Shown here: positions 1-8,006 of the stretch, piece by piece
Layout: every line of letters starts with the position of its first letter
Position numbering within the stretch: position 1 is the stretch's first letter
Source: Chloroflexota bacterium
GTDB lineage: Bacteria > Chloroflexota > Anaerolineae > Aggregatilineales > Phototrophicaceae
Assembly (NCBI GenBank): GCA_014338005.1
Contig: QUBZ01000049.1
Span: 1-33,238 of the forward strand
Reading direction: 5' to 3'
DNA length: 33,238 nucleotides
Notes under the pieces: model-generated
Told to the model about the DNA's origin: nothing
Databases searched by the model: none
Seen by the model: the letters and a program-made list of their open reading frames with translations, nothing else
Position numbers and translations under genes: made by a program

Positions 1-166
1 TCGGGCGTCGGCTGAAGTTTGACCTGAGCAGTCAGTTTCATGCTTCAAGCATAGTTCAGACCATTACATGTTGCAAGACATTGAATTCGGTTGGAGTTGT
101 AGATTGAAAGGAGCGAAGGCGCATTCCCCCACCCGCTGAAGCAGGTGGTTTCCTGCGCTAAATCTT
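1..166 (+). mobile_element. Right-end remnant of an IS200/IS605-type element (omega-RNA-like 3' end)
   Basis: Seen directly: a two-part hairpin just before the ldh start. An outer stem GCGCA (119-123) pairs with TGCGC (154-158). An inner stem CCACCCGC (129-136) pairs with GCAGGTGG (141-148) around a TGAA loop with one mismatch. Upstream, ATGCTT/AAGCAT (41-53) forms another small palindrome. The pattern GGCGCATTCC-hairpin-GGTTTCCTGCGC resembles the right ends of IS200/IS605 elements, which double as the 3' end of the TnpB guide RNA. One frame is open from base 3 to the TGA at 105-107 and could be a tnpB tail, but no TnpB motif is visible. The transposase genes, if present, lie outside the window. 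The element type is inferred from the hairpin pattern, not from a protein. Confidence 0.5.
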
Positions 167-1108
167 ATGAAAGTCGGTATTGTTGGGTGTGGACTGGTGG
201 GTGCGACGGCGGCTTACGCGCTGGTGATGCGGGGCATTGGCCGGGAGATCGTGTTGGTGGATAAAAACCGGGCGCGCGCCGAGTCGGAGGCCGATGATCT
301 GCTGCACGCCGTCCCGTTCGCGCATCCGTTAATGGTCAACGACGGCGATTATCCCGACCTGGCCGGCTGCCGCGTGGTGATCGTCGCCGCCGGGGTGAAC
401 CAGCAGCCCGGCGAAACCCGGCTGAAGCTGTTGGAGCGCAACGCAGCGGTTTTTCGCGCCGTCATTCCGGCCATCCTGGAACATGCGCCGGAGGCCATCC
501 TGGTGATCGCCACCAACCCGGTAGACGTGATGACGCACATGGCGGCCCGCTACGCCGCCGAATTGGGCGTCCCCTGCTGCCGGGTGATCGGCTCCGGCAC
601 GACGCTGGACACGGCGCGTTTTCGCGCCCTGCTGGGGCGGCATCTGGGCGTGGACGCCCAACACATTCACGGTTATGTGGTCGGGGAACATGGCGACTCG
701 GAGGTGTTAACCTGGTCGCTGGTGTCGGTCGGCGGCATCCCGCTGGACGAATTCGTGCAGCTTCGCCATGCTGCGCCGCTCGACCGGGCCGTACAGCAGG
801 ACATTGATACGCAGGTGCGCCGCGCGGCTTATCACATCATCCAGGGCAAGGGCGCCACCTACTACGGCATCGGCAGCGCCCTGGCGCGCATCACCGACGC
901 GATTCTGCGCGACCAGCAGGCCATCCTGACCGTCTGTACGCCGGTGGACGAAATCGCGGGCGTGCAGGACGTGACCATCGCCCTGCCGCATCTGGTCGGC
1001 GGCGGCGGCGTGCTGGCGACCTTCCCGCCGCCGCTGGACGAAACCGAACAGGCCGCCTTGCAGGCCAGCGCCCGCGTTGTCCGCCAGGCGATTGAGCAAA
1101 TGGGATAG
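167..1108 (+). CDS. ldh: L-lactate dehydrogenase
   Basis: Cytoplasmic NAD-dependent enzyme interconverting pyruvate and L-lactate. The 313 residues match the usual length of the LDH/MDH family. Visible features are the N-terminal Rossmann motif [10 protein letters not shown] (residues 7-16), the substrate-loop segment NQQPGETR (78-85), the TNPVD segment near 116-120, an LDTARFR segment at 147-153, and the catalytic histidine in VGEHGDSE (H175). A glutamine before PGETR, where malate dehydrogenases carry arginine, favours lactate over malate as substrate. The ATG at 167 is the only start that keeps the Rossmann strand complete; no clear Shine-Dalgarno precedes it. The gene lies directly behind an IS200/IS605-like end, so its promoter may be displaced or supplied by that element. 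It converges on the FHA gene with only five bases between stops. Confidence 0.93.
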   Translation: MKVGIVGCGLVGATAAYALVMRGIGREIVLVDKNRARAESEADDLLHAVPFAHPLMVNDGDYPDLAGCRVVIVAAGVNQQPGETRLKLLERNAAVFRAVIPAILEHAPEAILVIATNPVDVMTHMAARYAAELGVPCCRVIGSGTTLDTARFRALLGRHLGVDAQHIHGYVVGEHGDSEVLTWSLVSVGGIPLDEFVQLRHAAPLDRAVQQDIDTQVRRAAYHIIQGKGATYYGIGSALARITDAILRDQQAILTVCTPVDEIAGVQDVTIALPHLVGGGGVLATFPPPLDETEQAALQASARVVRQAIEQMG

Positions 1109-1113
1109 GGGAT

Positions 1114-1464
1114 TTATTCGATAAAACGCACCGTCATCCGCACGCGGCCAAATTCCAGTTCGTCCTGGTTCCGCAGGCGGTACTTCTGGCGCGGTTGGAG
1201 CGTGAAGCCGTTGATGCGCGTGCCGCTGGTGCTGCTCAAATCTTCGATGTACAGGTGTCCGCCGGCGCAGGAAAGGGCGGCGTGCGCGCGGGAAACGCCG
1301 CTCTCCGCGCCACCGTAGGGGGTTAAGTCCAGGTCGGGCGCTTCCGGCCCGGAGGCGCTGGCGCGCCCGATCACCAGCGAGCCGGCAACCACCACCTGCG
1401 ACTGCCCCGTCCGGGTGTCGCCGGTGATCGTTAACGAAATCCGCAAACCCTGATCCGAAACCAT
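1114..1464 (-). CDS. FHA domain protein
   Basis: Small cytoplasmic protein of 116 residues made almost entirely of one forkhead-associated (FHA) domain, a module that binds phosphothreonine peptides. Diagnostic positions are visible: VIGRASAS near 31-38, SRAHAALS near 58-65, and the STSGTRING segment near 77-85, followed by a DELEFGRVRMTVRF strand at the end. It carries no fused partner domain, so it probably acts as a stand-alone adaptor for a Ser/Thr kinase encoded elsewhere; no kinase gene is in this window. It is convergent with ldh. The ATG at 1464 is the natural start, since the domain begins about 25 residues later. The exact ligand is unknown. Confidence 0.85.
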   Translation of the reverse strand: MVSDQGLRISLTITGDTRTGQSQVVVAGSLVIGRASASGPEAPDLDLTPYGGAESGVSRAHAALSCAGGHLYIEDLSSTSGTRINGFTLQPRQKYRLRNQDELEFGRVRMTVRFIE

Positions 1465-1724
1465 AATGACAATCTTGTAGAAATGATCTTATAGATAAAC
1501 CAATTAAACTGTGCCTGATCCTGAGTGGGCTAAAACCTCACTGTCTATCAGGCTTATACTTTTCCGTTTATCCATTACCTCGATTGTCCTCAAATATCGC
1601 GTGCTTGGCAAGAGCCGTCCGGTCAGGGCAGCCGCGTCAAACGGTCATCCTGCGCTGTGTTAACCCCTATCCCCCCGGCCACTTTTCCTCCCTGAAGGGC
1701 CTCTCTATCTCCGCCAAAAGTCGG
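1465..1724. other. Intergenic region with an imperfect long hairpin
   Basis: This divergent spacer between the FHA gene and the LysM lipoprotein gene has no convincing gene. It contains an inverted repeat GCCTGAT (1513-1519) / ATCAGGC (1547-1553) with a second, imperfect AGTGGG/CTCACT stem inside, followed on the plus strand by a T-rich stretch. It could terminate plus-strand readthrough from ldh, but this is weak. The lipoprotein promoter lies just after it. Confidence 0.3.
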
Positions 1725-1755
1725 TTGACAGTCCCCAGGGCAAAAAGCCTATACT
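1725..1755 (+). promoter_or_regulatory. Sigma-70-type promoter of the LysM lipoprotein gene
   Basis: TTGACA (1725-1730) matches the -35 consensus exactly and TATACT (1750-1755) matches five of six -10 bases. The spacer is 19 bp, at the long end of the allowed range. Transcription would start near 1762, giving a leader of about 35 nt before the ATG at 1797. Confidence 0.6.
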
Positions 1756-1796
1756 GGTCTATATTTCGTCGTAATGAAGATTGGAAGGTAGACCCC

Positions 1797-3191
1797 ATGC
1801 GGCACATTTCCATCCTGCTCGCCGGCCTGCTGCTGGTCACGGCGGCCTGCACCCTCAGCGCCGCCCCCACCGATACACCGCCGACGGCGGTCGTCAGCCT
1901 GCCGACCGACACGCCGCGCGCCGCGCAGCCGCCGACCCAGACGCCCGCGCCGACGAATACGCCGGCGGGCAGTTCCGGCGGCAATATCACCTGCACACCG
2001 CGCGCCGACTGGCCGACGGTGTACGTGGTTGTTTCCGGCGACACACTGGCGAGCATCGCCCGGCGCGCGAACAGCACCGTGAACGAACTGACTGCCGGCA
2101 ACTGCCTGAGCAATCCGAATGCCATCAACGCCGGACAGCAACTTCGTTTGCCGCGCCCGCCGCAGGCCGCGCCCCCGCCGACGGCGACTTTTCCGCCCAC
2201 CAGCCAGCCGGTGGGCGGCGTATCGGTCAGCGCGTCTATCTCCGGGGATGCCGGTTTTATGCAGCTCCTGCGCGGCGAAACGGTCACGCTCACCTGGACA
2301 GACCCTCCGGCAGGGCTGTGGCGGGCCAGCTTCGTGCTGGCGCAGGGCGGCGTCGTGCAGACCATCGCCGAGGACACCAACCCGGCAGACGGCATCAGCG
2401 TTTCCTGGACGGTCCTGGCGGGGCTGAACGGCCAGCAGTTGATGGCGAACGGACGCTTTTTCGAGGGCAGCGCCGTCGCCTACAGCTACCCGCTGAACGT
2501 CTCGTCCGCGCCGCCCAAAGGCCAGGGCTGCGAGGTATCGTCCACCGCCGGCAGTACGCTGACGATCTACAACCAGCCCGACTATAACTCCGGCATTTTT
2601 GCGACCGCGGCTTCCGGCCAGTATTACGAAGTGCTGGGGCGCAGCCTCAACGGCTGGTACGCGGTCGAGGCCGGCGGCATCCCGAACGTACCCCCCATCA
2701 TGCGCCTGAAGTGGATTCCGGTGGATATGCCGCTGTACGGGCGCGGCCTGTGCGCCGGCCTGCCGCCGGAGCCGCAGCCAGGGCAAACCGCGACCTTCTC
2801 CAACACCATCGTCGGCATCTCGGTGGATTACCCGATGGGCTGGTCGGCGGTGGCGCGGGATAACTTTATCACCCTCAGCGCGCCGGGGGGCGGCACGACC
2901 TTTGAAGTCACCTTCGGCGAAGCCGGAATGACCCGCCCGCCCCAGGAAGAAGCCGCCGCCTGCAAGAGCGCCAGCCTGTGCATCGGCAGCCGCACCATCC
3001 TCAGCGAAGGCCCGGTCACACTGTCCGGCGGGCTGGTCGGCTACCGGCTGGAACTGAGCGGCGACCCGGTGAAAGGCACGACTCCGGCGGTGTACACCTT
3101 CATCATCCTCAGCAGCCGGAATATGGTGCTGCGCGGCTTCGGCGACCTCAGCTACTACAACCCGATTGCGAACTCGGTGCGCCCGGCATAA
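1797..3191 (+). CDS. LysM-domain surface lipoprotein with SH3-like and PsbP-like C-terminal regions
   Basis: Predicted exported lipoprotein of 464 residues. The reading frame is open from 1584, but the ATG at 1797 is preferred: it has a GGAAGG Shine-Dalgarno about 10 bases upstream, follows a strong promoter, and begins a signal peptide (1-17) ending in VTAAC with Cys18 as the likely lipidated residue. A Pro/Thr-rich linker (about 24-58) precedes one LysM domain (about 75-119, with VSGDTLASIARR and a final QQLRLP), which binds peptidoglycan or chitin-like glycans. Another Pro-rich linker follows, then a beta-rich region to about 245, a segment resembling a bacterial SH3 domain (about 250-325), and a C-terminal region starting TFSNTIVGISVDYPMGW that resembles a PsbP-like fold. 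Its role is probably surface adhesion or wall binding. LysM and lipoprotein calls are firm; the two C-terminal domain names are tentative. Confidence 0.8.
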   Translation: MRHISILLAGLLLVTAACTLSAAPTDTPPTAVVSLPTDTPRAAQPPTQTPAPTNTPAGSSGGNITCTPRADWPTVYVVVSGDTLASIARRANSTVNELTAGNCLSNPNAINAGQQLRLPRPPQAAPPPTATFPPTSQPVGGVSVSASISGDAGFMQLLRGETVTLTWTDPPAGLWRASFVLAQGGVVQTIAEDTNPADGISVSWTVLAGLNGQQLMANGRFFEGSAVAYSYPLNVSSAPPKGQGCEVSSTAGSTLTIYNQPDYNSGIFATAASGQYYEVLGRSLNGWYAVEAGGIPNVPPIMRLKWIPVDMPLYGRGLCAGLPPEPQPGQTATFSNTIVGISVDYPMGWSAVARDNFITLSAPGGGTTFEVTFGEAGMTRPPQEEAAACKSASLCIGSRTILSEGPVTLSGGLVGYRLELSGDPVKGTTPAVYTFIILSSRNMVLRGFGDLSYYNPIANSVRPA

Positions 3192-3266
3192 GGGCGCACC
3201 GGTTTCATAGGCCAGTCGTCGCCTGGCCGTTCTGCAAAAGCGGGCAGATTGGCTACAATCGAAAGC

Positions 3267-3692
3267 ATGAGAAACTTACATCGCATGTCCCTGTCCTGGC
3301 GCGCTCTGGTGATGCTGGCCTGGGCGCTGTTCGCCATAACGCTCACCACGCAGTCCGATGATGTGCCGGTTGTGCATCTGGTGATCGGCCTGATCGGTAA
3401 AACCGAACTGGGCGCGACCGCCGGTCACGCCGGGTTGTTCGGCCTGCTGGCGCTGGTGATTTACGCCGCGCTGGCGGTTAAACTGCCGGGGCGGCTGGCG
3501 CTGCCCCCGGCGGTAGGTCTGGCGCTGGCGCTCGGCACGATCACCGAGTTTTATCAGAAGCTTGTGGCGGGGCGCACGGCCAGCCTGTCCGATCTGCTGG
3601 CGAACTGGTTGGGCGTGTTCGTGGTGGCCTTCGTCATCGCCTACGGGCTGGCCGGGTCGTCGCTGCGCCAGAACTGGAAACCAAAACCATGA
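3267..3692 (+). CDS. VanZ-like family membrane protein
   Basis: Small integral membrane protein of 141 residues from the ATG at 3267. It has about four hydrophobic segments and the polar signature of the VanZ-like family: a TAGHAGLFGLLALVIYA helix, then TEFYQKL and RTASLSDLLANWLG, where the conserved E, Q, R, D and N sit. VanZ proteins are linked to glycopeptide tolerance in enterococci, but the wide family has no settled function. The frame also allows a TTG start at 3249 and an ATG at 3285. The ATG at 3267 is chosen because a TACAAT -10-like box (3254-3259) would place transcription at or near it and no better RBS is visible. No resistance genes flank it, so a resistance role should not be assumed. 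Confidence 0.72.
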   Translation: MRNLHRMSLSWRALVMLAWALFAITLTTQSDDVPVVHLVIGLIGKTELGATAGHAGLFGLLALVIYAALAVKLPGRLALPPAVGLALALGTITEFYQKLVAGRTASLSDLLANWLGVFVVAFVIAYGLAGSSLRQNWKPKP

Positions 3693-3712
3693 GAGAACTT
3701 TGCAGTTGTCGT

Positions 3713-3741
3713 TTGACATCTTTCTTGTAATATACTAAAAT
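3713..3741 (+). promoter_or_regulatory. Promoter of the HigB/HigA-type locus
   Basis: TTGACA (3713-3718, exact consensus) and TAAAAT (3736-3741, five of six) are separated by 17 bp. The predicted transcript start near 3748 lies at the ATG at 3750, so the first gene would be almost leaderless. An 8-bp palindrome ATACGTAT (3740-3747) overlaps the -10 end and start site. It is a plausible operator for the HTH antitoxin, as such systems are usually autoregulated; that role is inference. Confidence 0.6.
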
Positions 3742-3749
3742 ACGTATAC

Positions 3750-4114
3750 ATGACCCGTGAACAAGATTGATCTATTGTGTTTTATACTACTGAGCAGGGG
3801 GATAGCCCGGTCGAGGACTTTCTGCAAAGCCTTGACCTGAAAACCCAGGCCCGGTTTGATTGGTCAATCGAGCAGTTGAGACGGCTCAACACGAACGCCA
3901 GAGAGCCGTTAGTCAAACATATTGATGGCAAATTGTGGGAACTGCGTCGAGCGAGCAACGACAATATCTATCGGGTGATGTACTTCTTTTTCACGGGTCG
4001 GCGGATTGTGTTTTTACATGGGTTCCAGAAAAAGACTCCCAAGACACCAGGCGGGAGATCGAGATAGCAGAGAAGCGGATGAATGATTTTGTCCGGCGGG
4101 CGGGAGGCGAGTAA
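3750..4114 (+). pseudogene. HigB/Gp49-like toxin gene, broken by a stop and a frameshift
   Basis: Related to RelE/HigB-type mRNA interferase toxins of the phage Gp49-like family. The recognisable core is IVFYTTEQGDSPVEDFL, then KHIDGKLWELR and YRVMYFFFTGRRIVFLHGF. Two lesions are visible. First, the ATG at 3750 sits at the predicted transcript start and runs in frame into the toxin, but codon 7 is TGA (3768-3770), where TGG would give a typical WSIVFY beginning. Second, after KKTPKTP the frame runs into a TAG at 4065-4067. A frame that resumes at 4052 reads REIEIAEKRMNDFVRR, the usual tail of this family, and ends at TAA 4112-4114, two bases before the antitoxin ATG. One missing base near 4050 explains this. 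A shortened protein from GTG 3777 to 4067 is possible. An AAAAAG run at 4029-4034 could also allow -1 slippage, but would give an atypical linker. Confidence 0.72.
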
Positions 4115-4116
4115 CG

Positions 4117-4476
4117 ATGGCCGAACAAAAACGCGATGACGTGATTCTCGCCGGCGAGGAAAGCTGCCGGCGCTGGCGTGATCGGCTGCTGGCCGACCCT
4201 GAATACCGGGCGGTCTATGAGGAAGAAGCTGCTAAAAGCGAATTGTGGCTGCAGCTGGTCGAGGCGCGGCAGGCAGCCGGTCTGACGCAGAAACAGTTGG
4301 CCGAACGCATTGGTGTTTCTCAGGCTCAGGTCGCGCGATTGGAACAGGAGGGTTACGACGCCTACACGCTTACCACTTTGCGCCGTTATGTCGCTGCGCT
4401 GGGCGATGAATTCACCCTTGAGGTAAGAATCCGCAGGCGAGAGTCTGGCGAATCTGTAGAACATACTCCGGCCTGA
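4117..4476 (+). CDS. HigA-type antitoxin, XRE-family HTH protein
   Basis: DNA-binding antitoxin of 119 residues. A helical N-terminal region (1-45) is followed by a Cro/C1-type helix-turn-helix with ARQAAGLTQKQLAERIGVSQ at about 51-70 and AQVARLEQ after it, then LRRYVAALGDEFTLEVRI, the ending common in antitoxins paired with Gp49-like toxins. In this family the antitoxin binds the toxin and represses the shared promoter. A GGGAGG motif at 4102-4107 lies nine bases before the ATG. The frame is intact, unlike the toxin gene just upstream, so the protein may now act as a free regulator or as an antidote to related toxins. Nine bases separate its stop from the PBP gene, so it may be co-transcribed with it. 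Confidence 0.85.
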   Translation: MAEQKRDDVILAGEESCRRWRDRLLADPEYRAVYEEEAAKSELWLQLVEARQAAGLTQKQLAERIGVSQAQVARLEQEGYDAYTLTTLRRYVAALGDEFTLEVRIRRRESGESVEHTPA

Positions 4477-4485
4477 ACTCCGCTC

Positions 4486-7032
4486 ATGTTTAAGAACCTG
4501 CGCTTATCCGGCCAACGGCTTTACGGGCATTGGCGGCGGCGGTCGCGGCGGCAGAAAGTTCTGCTGCTGGCCGGTGTGCTGCTTGTCGCTGTCGCCGTGT
4601 TGGTGTACGGCTGGCTGTTCGCCGACCTGCCCTCGATTGACCGCCTTCAGGCCGGGCTGGCGCTGCCGTCCACGCGCATCTACGACCGGAACGGCCAACT
4701 GCTGTACGAAATTTTGCCGCCGGAAGGCGGGCGTAATACTGCGCTGCCCCTGGAGGCCATCCCCGCCCACTGCGTCCAGGCCGTCATCGCCACCGAGGAC
4801 GCCAACTTCTACAGCCACCCCGGCGTGGATGTGGTCGGCATCGCCCGCGCGCTGTGGATTAACCTGCGCGGCGGCGAAGTGCTGGCCGGCGGCAGCACCA
4901 TCACCCAGCAGGTGGCGCGCAACCTGCTGCTCGACCCCGAACAGCGTTTGGAGCGCAGCCTGCGCCGCAAACTGCGCGAGAGCCTGCTCGCCATCCGGCT
5001 GCAAAACGCCTACAGCAAGGATGACGTGCTGGCGCTGTACCTCAACCAGAGTTATTTCGGCAACCTGGCTTACGGCATCGAAGCCGCCGCCCGCGCGTAC
5101 TTCGGCAAAAGCGCGCCGGAACTGTCGCTGGCGGAATGCGCGCTGCTGGCCGGCGTCATTCAAGCGCCCGCCGTCTACGACCCGCTCGCCAAGCTGGAGG
5201 CCGCCCGCGAACGGCAGCACGCCGTCCTCGGCCTGATGGCGGACAACGGCTTCATCAGCCCGGAAACCGCCGAAGTCGCCAAAAACGACGAACTCCAGTT
5301 CGCGGCCACGCCCTTTCCCATTCAAGCGCCGCATTTTGTGATGGCCGTCTGGACGCAGCTCCAGCGTGATTTCCCGGAGCAGGTTTACACGCGCGGGCTG
5401 GAGGTGGTGACGACGGTTGATCTGCACTGGCAGCAGGCCGCCGAACAAATCCTGCGCGCGCAGCTTTACCGCCTCAACAACCCGATTTCCCCCGGCAAAG
5501 TGCCGGCCAACGCCCGCAACGGCGCGCTGGTGGCGCTTGACCCGCTCACCGGTCAAGTGCTGACCATGCTCGGCAGCCCGGATTATTTCGACGAGTCCAT
5601 TGACGGCGCGGTGAATGCCGCTCTGGCGCTGCGGCAGCCGGGCAGCACCCTTAAACCCTTCACCTACGCCGCCGCCATGAACCCGGCGCGCGAACATCCC
5701 TGGACGGCGGCCACGATGGTGCTGGACGTAAAAACGCCGTTCATCACCCGCCGCCTGCAAAGTTACACCCCGGCCAACTTCGGCCTGGTGGAACACGGGC
5801 CGGTGCTGGTGCGCGAGGCGCTGGCCTCGTCCTATAACATTCCGGCGGTGGTGGCGCTGGAAGATATCGGTTTACAAACCCTGGTGGAGCTTTTGAAAAA
5901 CGCCGGCGTCGAGACGCTGGCGCAAAACACCGACATTGACCTGGCTATCACGCTCGGCGGCGGCGAGGTGCGCCTGCTCGACCTGGTGGGCGCGTACAGC
6001 ATCTTCCCCAACGGCGGCTTCCGTGTGCAGCCGGCTTTCATCCTCAAAGTGTCCGACCGCGAGGGGAACACGCTTTACGAGTGGCAGCCGCCCCGGCTGG
6101 ACACCCGCGTGATTGACGAGCGGGTGGCCTACATCATCACCGATATTTTGAGCGACGATTACGCCCGCGTCCCGTCTTTTGGCCGCTACAGCGCCCTCAA
6201 CATCGGGCGTCCGGCGGCGGCCAAAACCGGCACCACCACCGACTACCGCGACAACTGGATTGTCGGTTATACGCCCAATCTGGTCGTCGGCGTGTGGGTG
6301 GGCAACGCCGACAACACGCCTATGACCGATGTCACCGGCGTCAGCGGTGCGGCCCCGGCCTGGAACGCCTTCCTGCGGCGCGTGCTGCTCGGCCAGCCAG
6401 AACTGGATTTCCAGCCGCCGCCGGGTATCGTGCGGCACGAAGTCTGCGCCCTCAGCGGCCTGCTGCCCACGCCGGAATGCCCACTGCGGAAAACCGAACT
6501 GTTCATCGAGGGAACGGTTCCGACCGAAAAAGACCACTTCTACCAGACCTTCGAGATAGATACCCTGACCGGCCTGCTGGCCGACGACAGCACCCCGCCG
6601 GAACGCCGCGCGCGGCGCGTTTACGCGGTGCTGCCGCAGGAAGCGCGCGATTGGGCCATCCGCAGCGGCATCGAACAGCCGCCGCCCGCCGCCGCCGTGC
6701 GCCTGCCGGACGAAGAAGCCGGCCTGCGCCTGCTCGAACCCGATCCCTATACCGTGTTCCAGATTTCGCCCATCACGCCGGTCGAAACACAGCGGCTCCG
6801 GCTGACCGTTGGCGCGCCGCCCGGCACGCTGGCCGTCACCTATACGCTCGATGGCCTGGAACTGGGGACGGTGGAGACTGCGCCCTGGGCGCTGTGGTGG
6901 GCGCTGGAACTGGGCGATCACGAACTGGTGGCGACGGCGACCCTGGCCGATGGCACGCAGCAGGTCAGCGAGCCGATTCCGTTCCGCGTTACGGCTTACG
7001 CCCCGCCAGAAGCGCGCTTCAGCGGGCAGTAA
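4486..7032 (+). CDS. Class A penicillin-binding protein (transglycosylase/transpeptidase, PBP1C-like)
   Basis: Bifunctional peptidoglycan synthase of 848 residues anchored by one membrane helix (about 24-45). The GT51 glycosyltransferase domain shows ATEDANFYSHPGVD with catalytic E104, GGSTITQQVARNLL (135-148), RRKLRE, and KDDVLALYLNQSYFGN (178-193). The transpeptidase domain has the three penicillin-binding motifs: S387-T-L-K390 (nucleophile and general base), S449-Y-N451, and K580-T-G-T583. A C-terminal region of about 250 residues, with a beta-rich end after 760 (FQISPITPVETQRLRL), resembles the extra domain of PBP1C-type proteins. It polymerises lipid II and cross-links the strands outside the membrane. 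The ATG at 4486 has no clear Shine-Dalgarno and may be translated by coupling to the antitoxin gene nine bases upstream. Confidence 0.92.
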   Translation: MFKNLRLSGQRLYGHWRRRSRRQKVLLLAGVLLVAVAVLVYGWLFADLPSIDRLQAGLALPSTRIYDRNGQLLYEILPPEGGRNTALPLEAIPAHCVQAVIATEDANFYSHPGVDVVGIARALWINLRGGEVLAGGSTITQQVARNLLLDPEQRLERSLRRKLRESLLAIRLQNAYSKDDVLALYLNQSYFGNLAYGIEAAARAYFGKSAPELSLAECALLAGVIQAPAVYDPLAKLEAARERQHAVLGLMADNGFISPETAEVAKNDELQFAATPFPIQAPHFVMAVWTQLQRDFPEQVYTRGLEVVTTVDLHWQQAAEQILRAQLYRLNNPISPGKVPANARNGALVALDPLTGQVLTMLGSPDYFDESIDGAVNAALALRQPGSTLKPFTYAAAMNPAREHPWTAATMVLDVKTPFITRRLQSYTPANFGLVEHGPVLVREALASSYNIPAVVALEDIGLQTLVELLKNAGVETLAQNTDIDLAITLGGGEVRLLDLVGAYSIFPNGGFRVQPAFILKVSDREGNTLYEWQPPRLDTRVIDERVAYIITDILSDDYARVPSFGRYSALNIGRPAAAKTGTTTDYRDNWIVGYTPNLVVGVWVGNADNTPMTDVTGVSGAAPAWNAFLRRVLLGQPELDFQPPPGIVRHEVCALSGLLPTPECPLRKTELFIEGTVPTEKDHFYQTFEIDTLTGLLADDSTPPERRARRVYAVLPQEARDWAIRSGIEQPPPAAAVRLPDEEAGLRLLEPDPYTVFQISPITPVETQRLRLTVGAPPGTLAVTYTLDGLELGTVETAPWALWWALELGDHELVATATLADGTQQVSEPIPFRVTAYAPPEARFSGQ

Positions 7033-7034
7033 TT

Positions 7035-7051
7035 CTGCCGTCGGGCGGCAG
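7035..7051. terminator. Short hairpin between convergent genes
   Basis: CTGCCG (7035-7040) and CGGCAG (7046-7051) form a 6-bp stem in the 20-base gap between the convergent PBP and antiporter genes. There is no T-tract on either side, so termination is only suggested by its position. Confidence 0.3.
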
Positions 7052-7052
7052 C

Positions 7053-8006
7053 TTAGACCACGAACGCGACCACCAGAAAACCAATGTAACCGGCCAGCAG
7101 CGCCAGCGCCTCCCCCCGCTGGAGCAGCCGGTTGAAGGTTATCGGCAGCAGCAGCAGCGCGAAGCCGACCATCACCAGCAGATCGAATCGCAAAAGCTGC
7201 GGCTCGATCGGTACGGGGCGCACCAGCGCCGTAAAGCCCAGGATGCCCAGCAGATTGAAGATATTGGAGCCGATGACGTTGCCGAACAGGATGTCGTCGT
7301 GGCGGCGAAACGCCGCTATGATGGCCGTCACCAGTTCCGGCAGCGATGTGCCGACGGCTACCAGCGTCAGGCCGATCACCACTTCGCTGATGCCGAGCAG
7401 AATGGCGATATTCACCGCGCCCTCCACCAGCCGGTTTGCGCCGGCCAGCAGCGCCAGCAGGCCGATCAGCACGCGCCCCACTTCAACCCGGCGGTTGATC
7501 GTTCCTACGATGTGTTCTTCTTCCTCTAACTCGTGCAGTTCGTCCGGCTTAAGCCGCTCCCGGCGGCTGAGCATAACCAGCGCGGCCATAAAAACGATCA
7601 GGGCGATCACCAGCAGCAGCCCGTCCAGGCTGCCGATCTGCCCATCCATCGCCATCAGGTACACCGCCACCGAAGCGGCGATCATAACCGGAATTTCGCG
7701 CCTGATGAGACCGATATGAATGGGAATGGTGAGGATAAGGCCGCTGAGGCTGAGGATGAGGCCGATATTGGCGATGTTCGACCCGACCACATTGCCGATG
7801 ACGATGCCGCTGGAGCCGGTGAAGGCCGCGTTCAGGCTTACCATTAGTTCCGGCATGGACGTGCCAAAGGCCACCACCGTCAGGCCGATGACGACCGGTT
7901 CCAGCCCCAGGGATGCTGCCAGCCGCGAAGCCCCCTTGAGCAGCCAACTGCCGCCCAGGAACAGGCCAACCAACCCCGCCAGCACGTAGACGACGTTGAG
8001 CAGCAT
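7053..8006 (-). CDS. Calcium/sodium antiporter, CaCA family (YrbG-like)
   Basis: Integral membrane cation exchanger of 317 residues with about ten hydrophobic segments in two homologous halves. Each half carries the alpha-repeat signature of the Ca2+:cation antiporter family: VVAFGTSMPELMVSLNAAF with GNVVGSNIANIGLILSL in the first, and VAVGTSLPELVTAIIAAF with GNVIGSNIFNLLGILG in the second. The acidic residues in the two SMPEL/SLPEL motifs bind the transported ion. A polar, acidic cytoplasmic loop (RERLKPDELHELEEEEH) joins the halves, as in E. coli YrbG. An AAAGG motif lies about eight bases before the ATG. It converges with the PBP gene. Whether it exports Ca2+ or exchanges another cation cannot be read from sequence. 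Confidence 0.88.
   Translation of the reverse strand: MLLNVVYVLAGLVGLFLGGSWLLKGASRLAASLGLEPVVIGLTVVAFGTSMPELMVSLNAAFTGSSGIVIGNVVGSNIANIGLILSLSGLILTIPIHIGLIRREIPVMIAASVAVYLMAMDGQIGSLDGLLLVIALIVFMAALVMLSRRERLKPDELHELEEEEHIVGTINRRVEVGRVLIGLLALLAGANRLVEGAVNIAILLGISEVVIGLTLVAVGTSLPELVTAIIAAFRRHDDILFGNVIGSNIFNLLGILGFTALVRPVPIEPQLLRFDLLVMVGFALLLLPITFNRLLQRGEALALLAGYIGFLVVAFVV

Noticed and set aside
1584..1796. N-terminal extension of the LysM lipoprotein
   Set aside because: It lies upstream of and across the promoter, and would hide the signal peptide and lipobox.
4029..4034. Programmed -1 frameshift at AAAAAG in the toxin gene
   Set aside because: Slipping there gives an atypical linker instead of the family's KTPKTPR segment; a lost base near 4050 fits better. 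No downstream stimulator was evident.
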